Of a DNA stretch of 64,000 nt, positions 55,921 through 64,000 are shown one piece after another; position 1 is the first letter of the stretch, and every line of letters starts with the position of its first letter. A model generated the notes under the pieces. That model was not told where the DNA came from, made no database searches, and saw nothing but the letters and a program-made list of their open reading frames with translations. The stretch comes from CAVXXD01 sp963765625. Its GTDB lineage: Bacteria > Actinomycetota > Geothermincolia > Geothermincolales > Geothermincolaceae. The stretch covers positions 310,001 to 374,000 of the forward strand of contig CAVXXD010000010.1 of NCBI GenBank assembly GCA_963765625.1, in the 5' to 3' direction. Both the position numbers and the translations under genes were made by a program.

Positions 55921-56994
55921 ATGATCAAGAAGCGGTGTAAGGATTGCGGAGTCCCGCTGGCTTACGGCCGGCGCATCATCTGGACCTCCGGCGGCACCAT
56001 CGCGGTCGAAAAAGCTCCCGAACTGAGACTCTTCTTTATCGAGATCGATGAGTTGTTGAACCTTCTATCCAACTTGAGCGAGATGGTACTCGTGCCCTTC
56101 GACGACATACTCATAGACTCGGAACGTCCCATCGGCAGCAAGCTGGTGGAGTCGATCTTCTCGCCGGCCCTGTTCCGCCTGACCCGCTCCACCCCCACCT
56201 GGATGCACAGGGGACCGCTGGTCAACTCGGTCTTCTCACGCATCGCCAACTACGCCCGGGTGATGGGCTACGGCAGCACCACCCTCCTCGAGTACGAAGG
56301 CGCGCGCAGGATACTGATACGGGTGCGCAACACCCATTCACTGCCGCTGATCGTCGGCGACGTCGCCGGTATTCTCAACGTGCTGCTGGGAGTGAACATG
56401 GGCATCGTCTGGAAGAAGGAGAACGGCACCACCCTCCTCGAGTTCCGGCAGGCCGACGAGGAGCCCGGCGGGGTCACGCTGACCGGTTCGGAGTTCAAGC
56501 CCGGGCAGGTCCAGCAGAAACCCTGCCGTTACTGCGGCGCGCCGCTGGCCATCTCGGAGATGTTCGAGTTCGACACGCTCAACGGCATCATCTCCAACCG
56601 CCGGACTTCTTACCGGGAGGCGTTCATGTCGGTGCAGGGCATCAACACCGTCCTGGAGCAGTTGAAGAGAGAGCTGGGGGAGGAACTGCCCGTCAAACTG
56701 GCCCGGCGGCAGGCGGAACTGATGCGGGAACGCATGTCCATGCGCAACCTGGCCGAGGAGGGCGGCATCGACGCCTTCCTCGAGGAACTGCGGGTGCGGG
56801 GCATGGGCAATCCGGTGGGGATGAAAGAAGGGCCCGGCGGACGCCTCGAGTTGAAGGTGGAGAACCCCTTCAACGACGCCCTGATGGCGGGGCGCATCGC
56901 CGGCTATTACGAAGCGGCCAACAACGTCGAGAGCGTTGTCGCCTGGTCCTCCGGTGAAGAGGGTTGCGTCGAGATCACCGTAGAGCCCGGGTAG
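55921..56994 (+). CDS. Internally duplicated CxxC zinc-ribbon / V4R-like protein (copy 2)
   Basis: 357 residues; paralog of the gene at 12285-13349. It has the same two-half structure: CKDCGVPLAYGRRIIWTSGG near residue 6 and CRYCGAPLAISEMFEFDTLN near 202. Each half is followed by beta-rich and helical parts ending in NTHSLPLIVGDVAGI and NPFNDALMAGRIAGYYEAANNV. The shared block RVMGYG is conserved in both copies. The C-terminal parts resemble the V4R ligand-binding domain, but its cysteines are absent. Cytoplasmic. GGGGGGTC lies upstream of the ATG. Function unknown; possibly a small-molecule or metal sensor. Confidence 0.78.
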   Translation: MIKKRCKDCGVPLAYGRRIIWTSGGTIAVEKAPELRLFFIEIDELLNLLSNLSEMVLVPFDDILIDSERPIGSKLVESIFSPALFRLTRSTPTWMHRGPLVNSVFSRIANYARVMGYGSTTLLEYEGARRILIRVRNTHSLPLIVGDVAGILNVLLGVNMGIVWKKENGTTLLEFRQADEEPGGVTLTGSEFKPGQVQQKPCRYCGAPLAISEMFEFDTLNGIISNRRTSYREAFMSVQGINTVLEQLKRELGEELPVKLARRQAELMRERMSMRNLAEEGGIDAFLEELRVRGMGNPVGMKEGPGGRLELKVENPFNDALMAGRIAGYYEAANNVESVVAWSSGEEGCVEITVEPG

Positions 56995-57089
56995 CCTTTT
57001 TGCGCTACAATAAACCTTACCGGCTTATCTTCGGATTGCGATGATGTCTGAATACTGTATCGGGACGACTACGGGAAAGGAGAGGGAGG

Positions 57090-57374
57090 ATGGCAACCTA
57101 CATCCTTATCAGCAGGCTTACCGATGAGGGGTGCGCCACTCTGACCAAGAACCCCGACCGCATCAAGGAAGTCAACCAGGACGTGGAGGCTATGGGCGGA
57201 AAAGTCATCGCCCAGTGGGTGGTGCTGGGGCCTTACGATTTCATCAACGTGGTAGAGGCGCCCGATAATGCCACCATCGGCAAGATCTCGGTACAGCTGG
57301 CGTCGAGGGGGACAGTGCGCATCGAGACCCTGCCCGCCGTCGACGTCGACGATTTCATCGCCAGCCTGAAATAA
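57090..57374 (+). CDS. GYD domain-containing protein
   Basis: 94 residues matching the GYD family: MATYILISRLTDEGCATLTKNPDR at the start, then VVLGPYDFINVVEAPDNATIGKISVQLASRGTVRIETLPAVDVDDF. These are small ferredoxin-like-fold proteins of unknown function. Length is normal. GGAGAGGGAGG precedes the ATG. It is convergent with the Cys-rich membrane protein gene, nine bases away. Confidence 0.9.
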   Translation: MATYILISRLTDEGCATLTKNPDRIKEVNQDVEAMGGKVIAQWVVLGPYDFINVVEAPDNATIGKISVQLASRGTVRIETLPAVDVDDFIASLK

Positions 57375-57383
57375 CCCTGGGCT

Positions 57384-57935
57384 TCAGTCCCTGGACCGCT
57401 TGTGGCGGGGGTTCATCAGGCAGACGTCGTTGGGGCATTTCTTGCATCCCAGCTCGTGGATGCCCAGCCCGCTTGCCACTATCGCCAGGAGGTAAGCAGC
57501 CAGGTAAGGCTTGCCCATCTTCACCACCTGGGGCAGCGGGTAGAGCATGCTCGCCCCTATCAACCCGAAATCAAGCTGGAAGGCCTCGGCCGTCAGGGGG
57601 TTCTCCTCGTCGCGCTCAAACCGGCTGGCGGTCCATTTGCCCGCCAGGGTCGAGCACTCCTGGCCGTAAAATTCGCAGCGGCAGCAGACCACCTGGCGCA
57701 CCACGGTGGCCAGGGCCACCCAGATGGAGACCAGTATGGGCAGGCGGCGCGGCGCCTTCTTCAGCAGGGCGTATGTTCCCAGGGCCGCGGGGATGCCGGC
57801 CAGGGCCGTGGTGATGTAAGCAGTGCCGGCTGGCCAGGGATTGACGGCGGCTTCCGCGCAGTCTACGCTGTCCGCGCAGCTCGCGCAAGCGCACCCTTCT
57901 TTACTTTCATTCTGTAGAATTTCTCTGTTCTCCAT
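57384..57935 (-). CDS. Cysteine-rich membrane protein of unknown function
   Basis: 183 residues from the ATG at 57935 (AAGGAGGAG upstream). A Cys-rich N terminus (CACASCADSVDC) is followed by three or four membrane helices. A CCRCEFYGQEC motif lies between helices two and three, and the C terminus has GCKKCPNDVC. The cysteine pairs could hold a metal cluster or disulfides. No family recognised. It is the last gene of a three-gene cassette with the ferredoxin-like protein, which suggests a membrane electron-transfer or maturation role. Downstream gene of the cassette; 11-bp gap to the previous gene. Confidence 0.78.
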   Translation of the reverse strand: MENREILQNESKEGCACASCADSVDCAEAAVNPWPAGTAYITTALAGIPAALGTYALLKKAPRRLPILVSIWVALATVVRQVVCCRCEFYGQECSTLAGKWTASRFERDEENPLTAEAFQLDFGLIGASMLYPLPQVVKMGKPYLAAYLLAIVASGLGIHELGCKKCPNDVCLMNPRHKRSRD

Positions 57936-57946
57936 GCTCTCCTCCT

Positions 57947-58444
57947 TTAAGAAGGGCCCGCCTGGGCGATGACCCGTACGGCCAGGGCCGGTTCGTCCGT
58001 GGGCATTTTCTTTCTTGAATAGACCTGGCCCAGTGAGTTGAACTCCCCGTACTGGACCTGTCCGTCCTTGAGCCGCTCGGAGCGGCGGAAATCGATGAAC
58101 ATGTTGTTGTCGCTCCGGCCTTCCATGTAGGCGGTGCATCTCATGTATTCCACCGCTCGCGCCTCCACCTCGAAGGCCTGCTCGCCGGCACACCGGAAAC
58201 CACTGACGTCGTAGGCCTTCAGCAGGGTATACCCCACGTAGGCCTGGGAGCCCTCCGAGATCCCGGGAGAGAGGTCGATGAGGATACCCGAGTCAGTCGG
58301 CCAGCAATGCCTGACAAAGAAACCGCCCTCCCCCGTCTCCGTCGTTACTCTCTCTCCGAAGAAGAGCAGTTGCACGGCACCGCCCTTGAGAGCGTCGAAA
58401 GCCTCCATGAGGCCGTCCCGTCCCGGCAGATTCACCTTCGGCAT
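57947..58444 (-). CDS. Conserved soluble protein of unknown function
   Basis: 165 residues beginning MPKVNLPGRDGLMEAFDALKGGAVQLLFFGERV. Predicted mixed alpha/beta with few cysteines (FVRHCWPT, VSGFRCAGE, EYMRCTAY). No motif recognised. The ATG at 58444 lies just after the stop of the ferredoxin-like gene, with a weak AAAGCGTG site, so translation is probably coupled. It ends 11 bp before the Cys-rich membrane protein gene. Probably the third partner of a redox cassette; its function cannot be inferred from sequence alone. Confidence 0.72.
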   Translation of the reverse strand: MPKVNLPGRDGLMEAFDALKGGAVQLLFFGERVTTETGEGGFFVRHCWPTDSGILIDLSPGISEGSQAYVGYTLLKAYDVSGFRCAGEQAFEVEARAVEYMRCTAYMEGRSDNNMFIDFRRSERLKDGQVQYGEFNSLGQVYSRKKMPTDEPALAVRVIAQAGPS

Positions 58445-58446
58445 GT

Positions 58447-59370
58447 TCACGCTTTCTGCTCGCGGATGAGCGCTTCGATGTCTAAGGGGGCCGGGCGGCT
58501 GGGGTCCACTTCCAGCTTGATGGCTTCGGCGTCGCAGCGCGTCTCGCACACACCGCAGCCCATGCAGAGGGCGGCATCCACCTCCGCCACCTGGCCGCCT
58601 GCGACCGCCACCGCCTTGAAGGGGCATATCTCCTCGCAGGCGCCACAGCCGTTGCATTCGTCCGTGTCCACCCTGGCCGTGTAGCCCGAGGATGCCAGCA
58701 GGGGCACGTGGTAAGCGTTGTGCGCCTTCATGCCCACGCAGCAGCAGGAGCAGCAGTTGCAGATGTGGTAGAAACGGCCGCCCACGGCGTCCTTGAAGAA
58801 GGCTGCCTGCACGTGGCCGCGCTCGTGCTCCTCCGCGAGGATGCGCTTCGCTTCTTCGGCGTCGATACGGCGGAAGCCGCCGGTGCCGAACTGCTCCAGC
58901 AGGCCCACGAAGGGCTCGCCCACCGCGATGCAGACGTCCAGGGGCCGGCAGGGGTTCTTCATGGTCTGGCGGCAGGGACAGGCCACCACCCCGATGTGGT
59001 CGGGGTTCTCCAGCACTATCTCGTTGGCGACCTTGTAAGGGATGATGTGCTCCAGCCCGCGCAGGGCGACGTCTTCTTTTACACTGACCAGCGCCTGGGC
59101 TTCCTCCAGCTTGACCACCTTGCCGTGGTAGGTGCTGGTGTCGAAAGAAAGGCTCTCTCGCGCCGTCTTGCCCACGAAGACGTCGACGATGTCGTCGAGT
59201 TCGGGCGGGGCCTTCACCTCAGGCGTGGGCTCCACCTCCACCAGGTTGAGCATCTTGCCCATGCGGTAGACGTAGTCGTTGAAGTACCTGCCGTAGAGGT
59301 AACCGTGGATGAACAGGTCGATGTTGTCGTTGCCATGCAGTTTGAAGAACCGTTTGGTAGCTTCCTCCAT
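58447..59370 (-). CDS. 4Fe-4S ferredoxin-type protein with CNCCSCCC motif
   Basis: 307 residues. A helical N terminus (FIHGYLYGRYFNDYVYRMGKML) is followed by CPCRQTMKNPCRPLDVC near 130 and HICNCCSCCCVGMKAHN near 205. Two ferredoxin motifs come last: CNGCGACEEICPFKA (CxxCxxCxxxC) and CMGCGVCETRCDAEA. The dense cysteine string before the ferredoxin domain suggests an additional cluster or metal site. Similar architectures occur in anaerobes near heterodisulfide-reductase-like or electron-bifurcating genes, but no such partner is present. Cytoplasmic, possibly membrane-associated through the neighbouring membrane protein. AAGGG precedes the ATG. Confidence 0.82.
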   Translation of the reverse strand: MEEATKRFFKLHGNDNIDLFIHGYLYGRYFNDYVYRMGKMLNLVEVEPTPEVKAPPELDDIVDVFVGKTARESLSFDTSTYHGKVVKLEEAQALVSVKEDVALRGLEHIIPYKVANEIVLENPDHIGVVACPCRQTMKNPCRPLDVCIAVGEPFVGLLEQFGTGGFRRIDAEEAKRILAEEHERGHVQAAFFKDAVGGRFYHICNCCSCCCVGMKAHNAYHVPLLASSGYTARVDTDECNGCGACEEICPFKAVAVAGGQVAEVDAALCMGCGVCETRCDAEAIKLEVDPSRPAPLDIEALIREQKA

Positions 59371-59401
59371 CTCTTTATCCCTTCACTCTCGATTACACCC
59401 G

Positions 59402-62400
59402 TTACAGGCTGGAGCCGATGGAACCGGAGGCGGACTGCCGGTAGGAAGAAGCCGAGTTCCAGTAGACGGCTCTCTCCACCACCACCGGCTGGTCCGAGTG
59501 GACCATGGTGCTGACGCTCCATTCGCCCGGGACTGTCTCGCCCACGTTCACGGTAATGCGCGACAGGGGCGGCACCACCTTGGCCGGTCCGGCTATCTCT
59601 CCCAGGGGGGTCATGTAGATTATCTCCACGGCCGCCTGGACGGGCAGCGGGTTCTGAATGAGAACCCACGTCTCGAAAGAACCCTGCTCGTTGGCTCCAG
59701 TCGAGCCCTCAGCCAGGTCCCAGACGTCGCCCGGCATGGTCGCGCCGATGGAGCCCGTCGCCGACCACCTTGAGTTGTCCGCGTTGTTCCAGTAGGTCGA
59801 TCGCTCGCAGACCACGGGGTTGTCCGACTTCACCAGGGTCGAGACGGAGAATTCGCCGGGAACCGTCTCGGCAACGTTTACCGTTTTACGGGTCAGGGGC
59901 GGAAGCACCACCGACGGCCCTTCCACCTCCCCCAGCGGCGTCTGGAAATAGAGGCCGGCGGTGGCGGTGTAGTCACCGGGGTTCTCCACCAGGATCCAGG
60001 TCTCGAAGCTGCCCTGGTCGTTGGAACCGGTGGAACCCTCGGCCAGGTACCACTCCATGGCCGGGGCGATGGCCCCGATGGACGAGGTCGACGAGAGGCG
60101 GGTGCGGGCGGCATCGGGTGCGTCCCAGTAAAGGGTCCGTTCCGCCATGATGGATACGTCGCTCTCCACCAGGGTGGAGACGCTCCATTCGTTGGGCACG
60201 GTGTCCGCCACGTTCACCGACTGGCGCGTTCCCGGGGCCAGTTCGATGACCGGGCCCTCCATCACGCCGCTCGAGGTCAGGAAGGTAGATGTCCACCTTC
60301 GCGGCTTGCGTTCCCGGGTTGCCCAGCAGCACCCAGGTCTCGAAGCTCCCCGCCTCGCTGGAGCCGGTGGATCCCTCCGGTAGGTACCAGCGGGAGGCCA
60401 GGGCCGGCAGCCCCAGGGACTCGCCGCAAGCCTGGCGGTAATTGCCGCCAGCCTGGTTCCAGTAGAGGGATGACTCCGCGACGATCGCCTGTTCCGACTC
60501 GGCCACGGTGGCCACGCTCCAGTCGCCGGGCACCGTCTCCGCGACGTTGACCGTAGCCCGGCCGTGGGCGGGCACCGGCACGGTGGGGCCAGCCACCTCG
60601 CCGCCGGACGTCAGATAGGTAAGCTTCACGGCGGCCTCGGTGTCCCCCGGGTTCTGCAGGAGCACCCAGGTCTCGAAGCTGCCTGTCTCACTTACGCCGG
60701 TGGATCCCTCCGGCAGGTACCAGCGGGTGGCGGAAACCACCTGGAAAAAGCCGTCGAGGGTGAAGAGGAGGCCGTTGGGGTTGGTCACTACCACGTCCCA
60801 GGCGCCTTCGGCCGCTCCGGAGAGGTCGAACTCGCAGACGGCTTCCCGGGAGGACACCACGTTGACCGCGCTGCCCACGATGGCGGGCTGCCCGCTCCGC
60901 ACCAGCTCGACGGTCATGCCCTCCGCAAAGCCCAGGCCCTCCACCTTGAAGGGGAGGGTGGTGTCGGTGTCGAGGCCCTGGGAGGGCGTGGCGGCATAGG
61001 CCACCGGGTCGGTGGTACGAAGGATGTTGCCACCCCGCGCCACCAGCCAGGCCGTGTGGCTGCCGTTGCTGACCATGGCGTTGACGATGTTATCGGTGAG
61101 GGACTGCTGCCTTACCCAGGTGTTGCCCCCGTCCTCGGTCTTGACCACCGTTCCGTAGAGGCCCCCCGCCCAGGCGGTGTCGGCGTCCGCCACCGTCACC
61201 GCGAAGAGGTCGAGTTCTCCACCTCCGGCCGGGTAGGTGTTGCTCCAGGTGGCTCCGCCGTCGACGGTGCGGAAAACCACGCTGAAGTCTCCCAGGGCAT
61301 CCGTCTTCTGTATGACGGCCGTCGCATAAGCGACGTTGGAGCTCAAGGCCGACAGGCAGGTCACATCGAGGACGTCGTAACCGGTCATGCCCAGGGTCTG
61401 CTCCTGCCAGGTGACTCCGCCGTCGACGGTTTTTTCCACCGTGCCCCCGCCGCCGTAGGCCCAGGCGGTCAGGGGGTCAACGGCCTCAGCTGAAATATCT
61501 CCGTATAAGCCCAGGTTGGAGACGGGCTTCCACGCCGCTCCACCGTCTTCCGTCTTTAAAAGAACTTCCGAGCCGCCGGCCCACACGATGCTGTCACTTG
61601 CCGCTTCCACCCCGTAGAGGTTGGCGGTCACACCAGACACTTGGGATTCCCAGCTGTCACCGCCGTCGGTGGTGTGGACGATGGTCCCGTTGCCGCCTAC
61701 CGCCCAGGCCTGGTTGAGGCTCGAGGCGCTGACGCCGAAGTAATCGACCGCCTGGGGCGGGACCTGTGTGGCCCAGTTGTTGCCGCCGTCGCAACTCTTG
61801 AGGATAGTTGAGTCGAAGCCCACCGCCCAGAGGGTGCGGTCGCCCACCAGGCTGAGGCCGAAGAGGCCGTCATGTTTCCCCGAGTCCAGCTTCCACCAGG
61901 AGGAACCGCCATTCTCCGTCAGCAGCAGGGAGCCCCAGAAGCCGCAGGCCCAGACGTGGTCGGCGTCCCGCGCCGCGACCCCCAGCAGTGAGTCGGGCCG
62001 GCCGGAGTCCTGGACGTCCCAGCTGTCCCCGCCGTCGGTGGTCCGGGCCACGTACCCGTTGTCGCCGACGATCCATCCCGTCTGGTCATCCAGGAAAGAT
62101 AGGGAGTAGAGCTCGAAGTCCACGCCCGTGTCCTTGAGCTCCCAATCGGCCCCGCCGTTGTCGGTGCGCATGAACGCGCCGCTGTTGCCCACCGCCACGG
62201 CCGTGTCGGTGTCGAACATGCGGACCCGGTTTATGTACCCCGCTATGGGAGCCGCTCCGCTGTCCCAGGTGGCGCCCCCGTCGGCCGTTTTCGCCACCGT
62301 ACCCGGGCCGCATATCCAGGCATCTTCCGCACCGATGGCGTTGACCCCCGTAAGCAGGGAGAAGGTTTCGGCCGGGTCGAGCTTCATCTCCCAGGTGTCC

Positions 62401-62909
62401 CCGCCGTCCGTAGTGAGCAGGGGAATACCCCCGGTGCTCATGTCTCCGTCGGCAACGGCCCAGGCCACGTTCGAGCTCACTGCACATACGTCGTTGATGT
62501 CGGTGCCGGTGGGAGATGCCTGCTGGACCCAGGTGGCGCCCCCGTCGGTGGTCTTGAGGATGGTGCCTCCGCCTCCCGTTACCCAGATGGTGCCGGAGTC
62601 GGCGGAGGAGACGCCATAGAGGTCGGCTTCGACGCCCGAAGCCAGCGCCGCCCAGCCGCCGCTGGCGTCCACCGTCTTCAGGATGACCCCGTTGTCCCCC
62701 ACCGCTATGGCGGCGTCGTCCGCCAGAGCCTCGATGTCGTTGAGGTTGTTGCCCTGGGGCAGCGGATTCTGCCAGTAGAAATCGGGGCAGGCGGCGGCGG
62801 GCGCCGCCAGGCTCATGGGCCCCGGAACGGAAAAGGCCGCCATGGACAAAGCGGCCAGCAGCAAACAGGACGATACGGTGATCACGAGACGTGTAAGGTT
62901 TCTTTTCAT
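59402..62909 (-). pseudogene. Secreted Ycf48-like propeller / IPT / QNPG-repeat protein, one frame break
   Basis: The inferred protein is about 1168 residues from the ATG at 62909 (AGGAGGGGGCGC upstream). A signal peptide is followed by a long BNR/Ycf48-like propeller region (about 40-640; repeated WAVG.GGTILKT.DGG.TW). One IPT/TIG domain comes next (TPSQGLDTDTTLPFKVEG), then five repeats of the shared type (WYLPEGSTG, GSFETWVLLQNPG, VAETVPGDWSV, AESSLYWN). One extra C near 60284 splits the second repeat; removing it gives VDIYLLTSSGVMEGPVIEL. Ends with IGSSL. Likely surface-exposed. The single break could be an error or real. Confidence 0.8.
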
Positions 62910-62962
62910 GCGCCCCCTCCTGTTGAAAAAGTAACCAGCCCGACAGGTTTTCGCTTGCTTGC

Positions 62963-62971
62963 ATGATAACA
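62963..62971 (-). promoter_or_regulatory. Extended -10 promoter of the Ycf48/QNPG gene
   Basis: On the minus strand TGT followed by TATCAT, 54 bp before the ATG at 62909. Its -35 region falls inside the inverted repeat 62984-63016. Confidence 0.5.
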
Positions 62972-62983
62972 TACGCCACCGAT

Positions 62984-63016
62984 GGGGTCAGGTCTCGAAT
63001 ATCGAGACCTGACCCC
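62984..63016. repeat. Perfect 15-bp inverted repeat between divergent promoters
   Basis: GGGGTCAGGTCTCGA, three bases (ATA), then its exact reverse complement. No T-run follows on either strand, so it is not an obvious terminator. It covers the -35 regions of both divergent extended -10 promoters. The outer GGGGTC/GACCCC matches the core of the repeats at 21667-21728. Confidence 0.8.
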
Positions 63017-63020
63017 GATT

Positions 63021-63029
63021 TGATATACT
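63021..63029 (+). promoter_or_regulatory. Extended -10 promoter of the CrtC/AttH-like gene
   Basis: TGA followed by TATACT, four bases after the inverted repeat; predicted start near 63036, ATG at 63076. Confidence 0.5.
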
Positions 63030-63075
63030 TGCGGGCAGGCATATGGCAGTAATGACATAATCACCGGGAGGAAAG

Positions 63076-64000
63076 ATGAAACGCGTAAACAAGCTCCTTC
63101 TGCTGGTCAACGGAGCATTGCTGGGCATTCTGGCCTTTCTTTTGAAGAAAGTGAAGCTCCCGGCCGCCCCCTTGAGCGCGCCGGCGGCGCGCCACCCCGA
63201 GGACCTGAACGGGGGCTTTCCCCCCGCCGCCGACGGTGCCCACCCCTCTAAGTATAAGAACGCTTTCGAGTGGTGGTACTTCGACGCCAGCTTCTCGGAC
63301 GGGCACACCTGCGTCCCCCTCATCCTCAGCCCGGACATCTTCGGTAACCACCCCAGGGAGGCCCAGGTGAGCATCCACATCAACACCCCCGAGGGCGAGA
63401 GCCACGACATCAAGGTCAACCACCCCCGCAAACAGCTCCGCGCTTCCACCGAGGGCTGCGACATCGAGCTGTGCGGCAGCACCATCAGGGGAGGCTACCC
63501 GGAGTGGCGGGTGGACCTGATCAACGAGCCCACCGCGGACCAGATCGGGGCGGAGGCCCACCTCACCTTCACCAGCCTCACCCCGGGCTGGATACGCGGC
63601 GACGGGCAGCTGGTGTTCGCGGGGGTGACCCGGCCCTGGCTCAAGTTCGGCTGGTTCGTGGCCCAGCCGCGCGCCGCCGTCAAGGGGACCATCTCCTACG
63701 GCGGCAAGACCTTCGAGGTGGAGGGCGAGGGCTACCACGACCACAACTGGGCCGACTTCAGCATGCTGGCGCGCGTCAACCGCTGGCACTGGGGCCGCAT
63801 CATCACCGACGACATCACCCTGGTCTTCGCGGACATGGTCACCAATGCCGTCTGCGGCAAGACGCGCATGCCCATACTGATGATCGCCCGCGGCGACCGC
63901 ATCGCCTTCGAGACCTACGAGATGGAGTTCAAGTACGACCGTTACGAGCTCGACTCGACGGGGACACAGGCCTACGCCCGCGACATCTCCTTCACCTTCG
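63076..64000 (+). CDS. CrtC/AttH-like lipocalin-domain protein (3' end outside window)
   Basis: 308 codons to the window end. The N terminus has a membrane helix or uncleaved signal (LLLLVNGALLGILAFLLKK). Two hallmarks of the hydroxyneurosporene synthase (CrtC)/AttH/tocopherol-cyclase-like group follow: NAFEWWYFDASFSDGH near 55-70 and EGEGYHDHNWADF near 215-230, where His/Asp of the DHNW motif lie in the active-site-like pocket. Members act on terpenoids or lipids, or are of unknown function. GGGAGG four bases before the ATG. It is divergent from the Ycf48/QNPG gene, across the inverted repeat. Confidence 0.8.
   Translation, partial: MKRVNKLLLLVNGALLGILAFLLKKVKLPAAPLSAPAARHPEDLNGGFPPAADGAHPSKYKNAFEWWYFDASFSDGHTCVPLILSPDIFGNHPREAQVSIHINTPEGESHDIKVNHPRKQLRASTEGCDIELCGSTIRGGYPEWRVDLINEPTADQIGAEAHLTFTSLTPGWIRGDGQLVFAGVTRPWLKFGWFVAQPRAAVKGTISYGGKTFEVEGEGYHDHNWADFSMLARVNRWHWGRIITDDITLVFADMVTNAVCGKTRMPILMIARGDRIAFETYEMEFKYDRYELDSTGTQAYARDISFTF

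Noticed and set aside
62984..63016. Rho-independent terminator
   Set aside because: No T-run on either strand, and both flanking genes start (not end) here.
63061..63789. Minus-strand frame opposite the CrtC/AttH-like gene
   Set aside because: Shadow frame; the plus strand has the EWWYF and DHNW motifs and a good ribosome site.

Overview
The window reads as one contig of a high-GC, deep-branching bacterium, most likely an uncultured Actinomycetota of the Geothermincolia/Aquicultoria type. That placement is an inference from base composition, the CIRCE-controlled groES-groEL operon, and a family of large secreted repeat proteins that I associate with such lineages. No rRNA or other phylogenetic marker confirms it. 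Recognisable promoters are mostly of the extended -10 type (TGnTATAAT-like). The only RNA gene seen is tRNA-Pro(CGG).

Layout. 0-5.4 kb: housekeeping genes (family 4 uracil-DNA glycosylase fragment, FmdB zinc ribbon, P-type cation ATPase, groES-groEL with CIRCE and terminator). 5.4-20.1 kb: four secreted proteins sharing a roughly 110-residue repeat, with a duplicated zinc-ribbon protein and a B12-binding radical SAM enzyme between them. 20.2-23.4 kb: glutaminyl-peptide cyclotransferase, rubrerythrin, tRNA-Pro, a lipoprotein and a GNAT acetyltransferase. 23.5-27.4 kb: a phenylacetate-CoA-ligase-like / tandem-ACT / DUF169 / SDR cassette. 27.4-33.8 kb: a broken GH-A glycosidase with propeller and IPT/TIG modules, a methyltransferase, and a propeller protein with a C-terminal sorting-like tail. 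33.8-55.8 kb: a large surface-polysaccharide locus made of two divergent operons around a 445-bp intergenic region. The left arm holds glycosyltransferases, a WbaP-type initiating sugar transferase, acyltransferases and a methyltransferase. The right arm holds a Wzz/BY-kinase-like protein, flippase, hydrolase, methyltransferases, a glycosyltransferase, O-antigen ligase, RmlD and two tandem LPLAT acyltransferases. 55.9-59.4 kb: a second copy of the duplicated zinc-ribbon protein, a GYD protein, and a cysteine-rich redox cassette (ferredoxin, unknown soluble protein, unknown membrane protein). 59.4-64 kb: another repeat protein with a Ycf48-like propeller, divergent from a CrtC/AttH-like lipocalin protein that runs off the end.

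How the genes fit together. Most of the window builds the cell exterior. The polysaccharide locus has a full Wzx/Wzy-type set: initiation, glycosyl transfer, flipping, polymerisation and length control. Its length-control protein has lost its ATP-binding loop. The secreted proteins look like a modular surface family, with one repeat block joined to different heads (helical, NHL propeller, DUF11, Ycf48 propeller).

A caution on quality. Between about 23.3 and 41.0 kb nearly every gene carries single-base frame breaks, mostly extra bases. The rest of the window is almost entirely intact. Local consensus errors explain this at least as well as pseudogenes do, so the disrupted entries describe the inferred intact protein.
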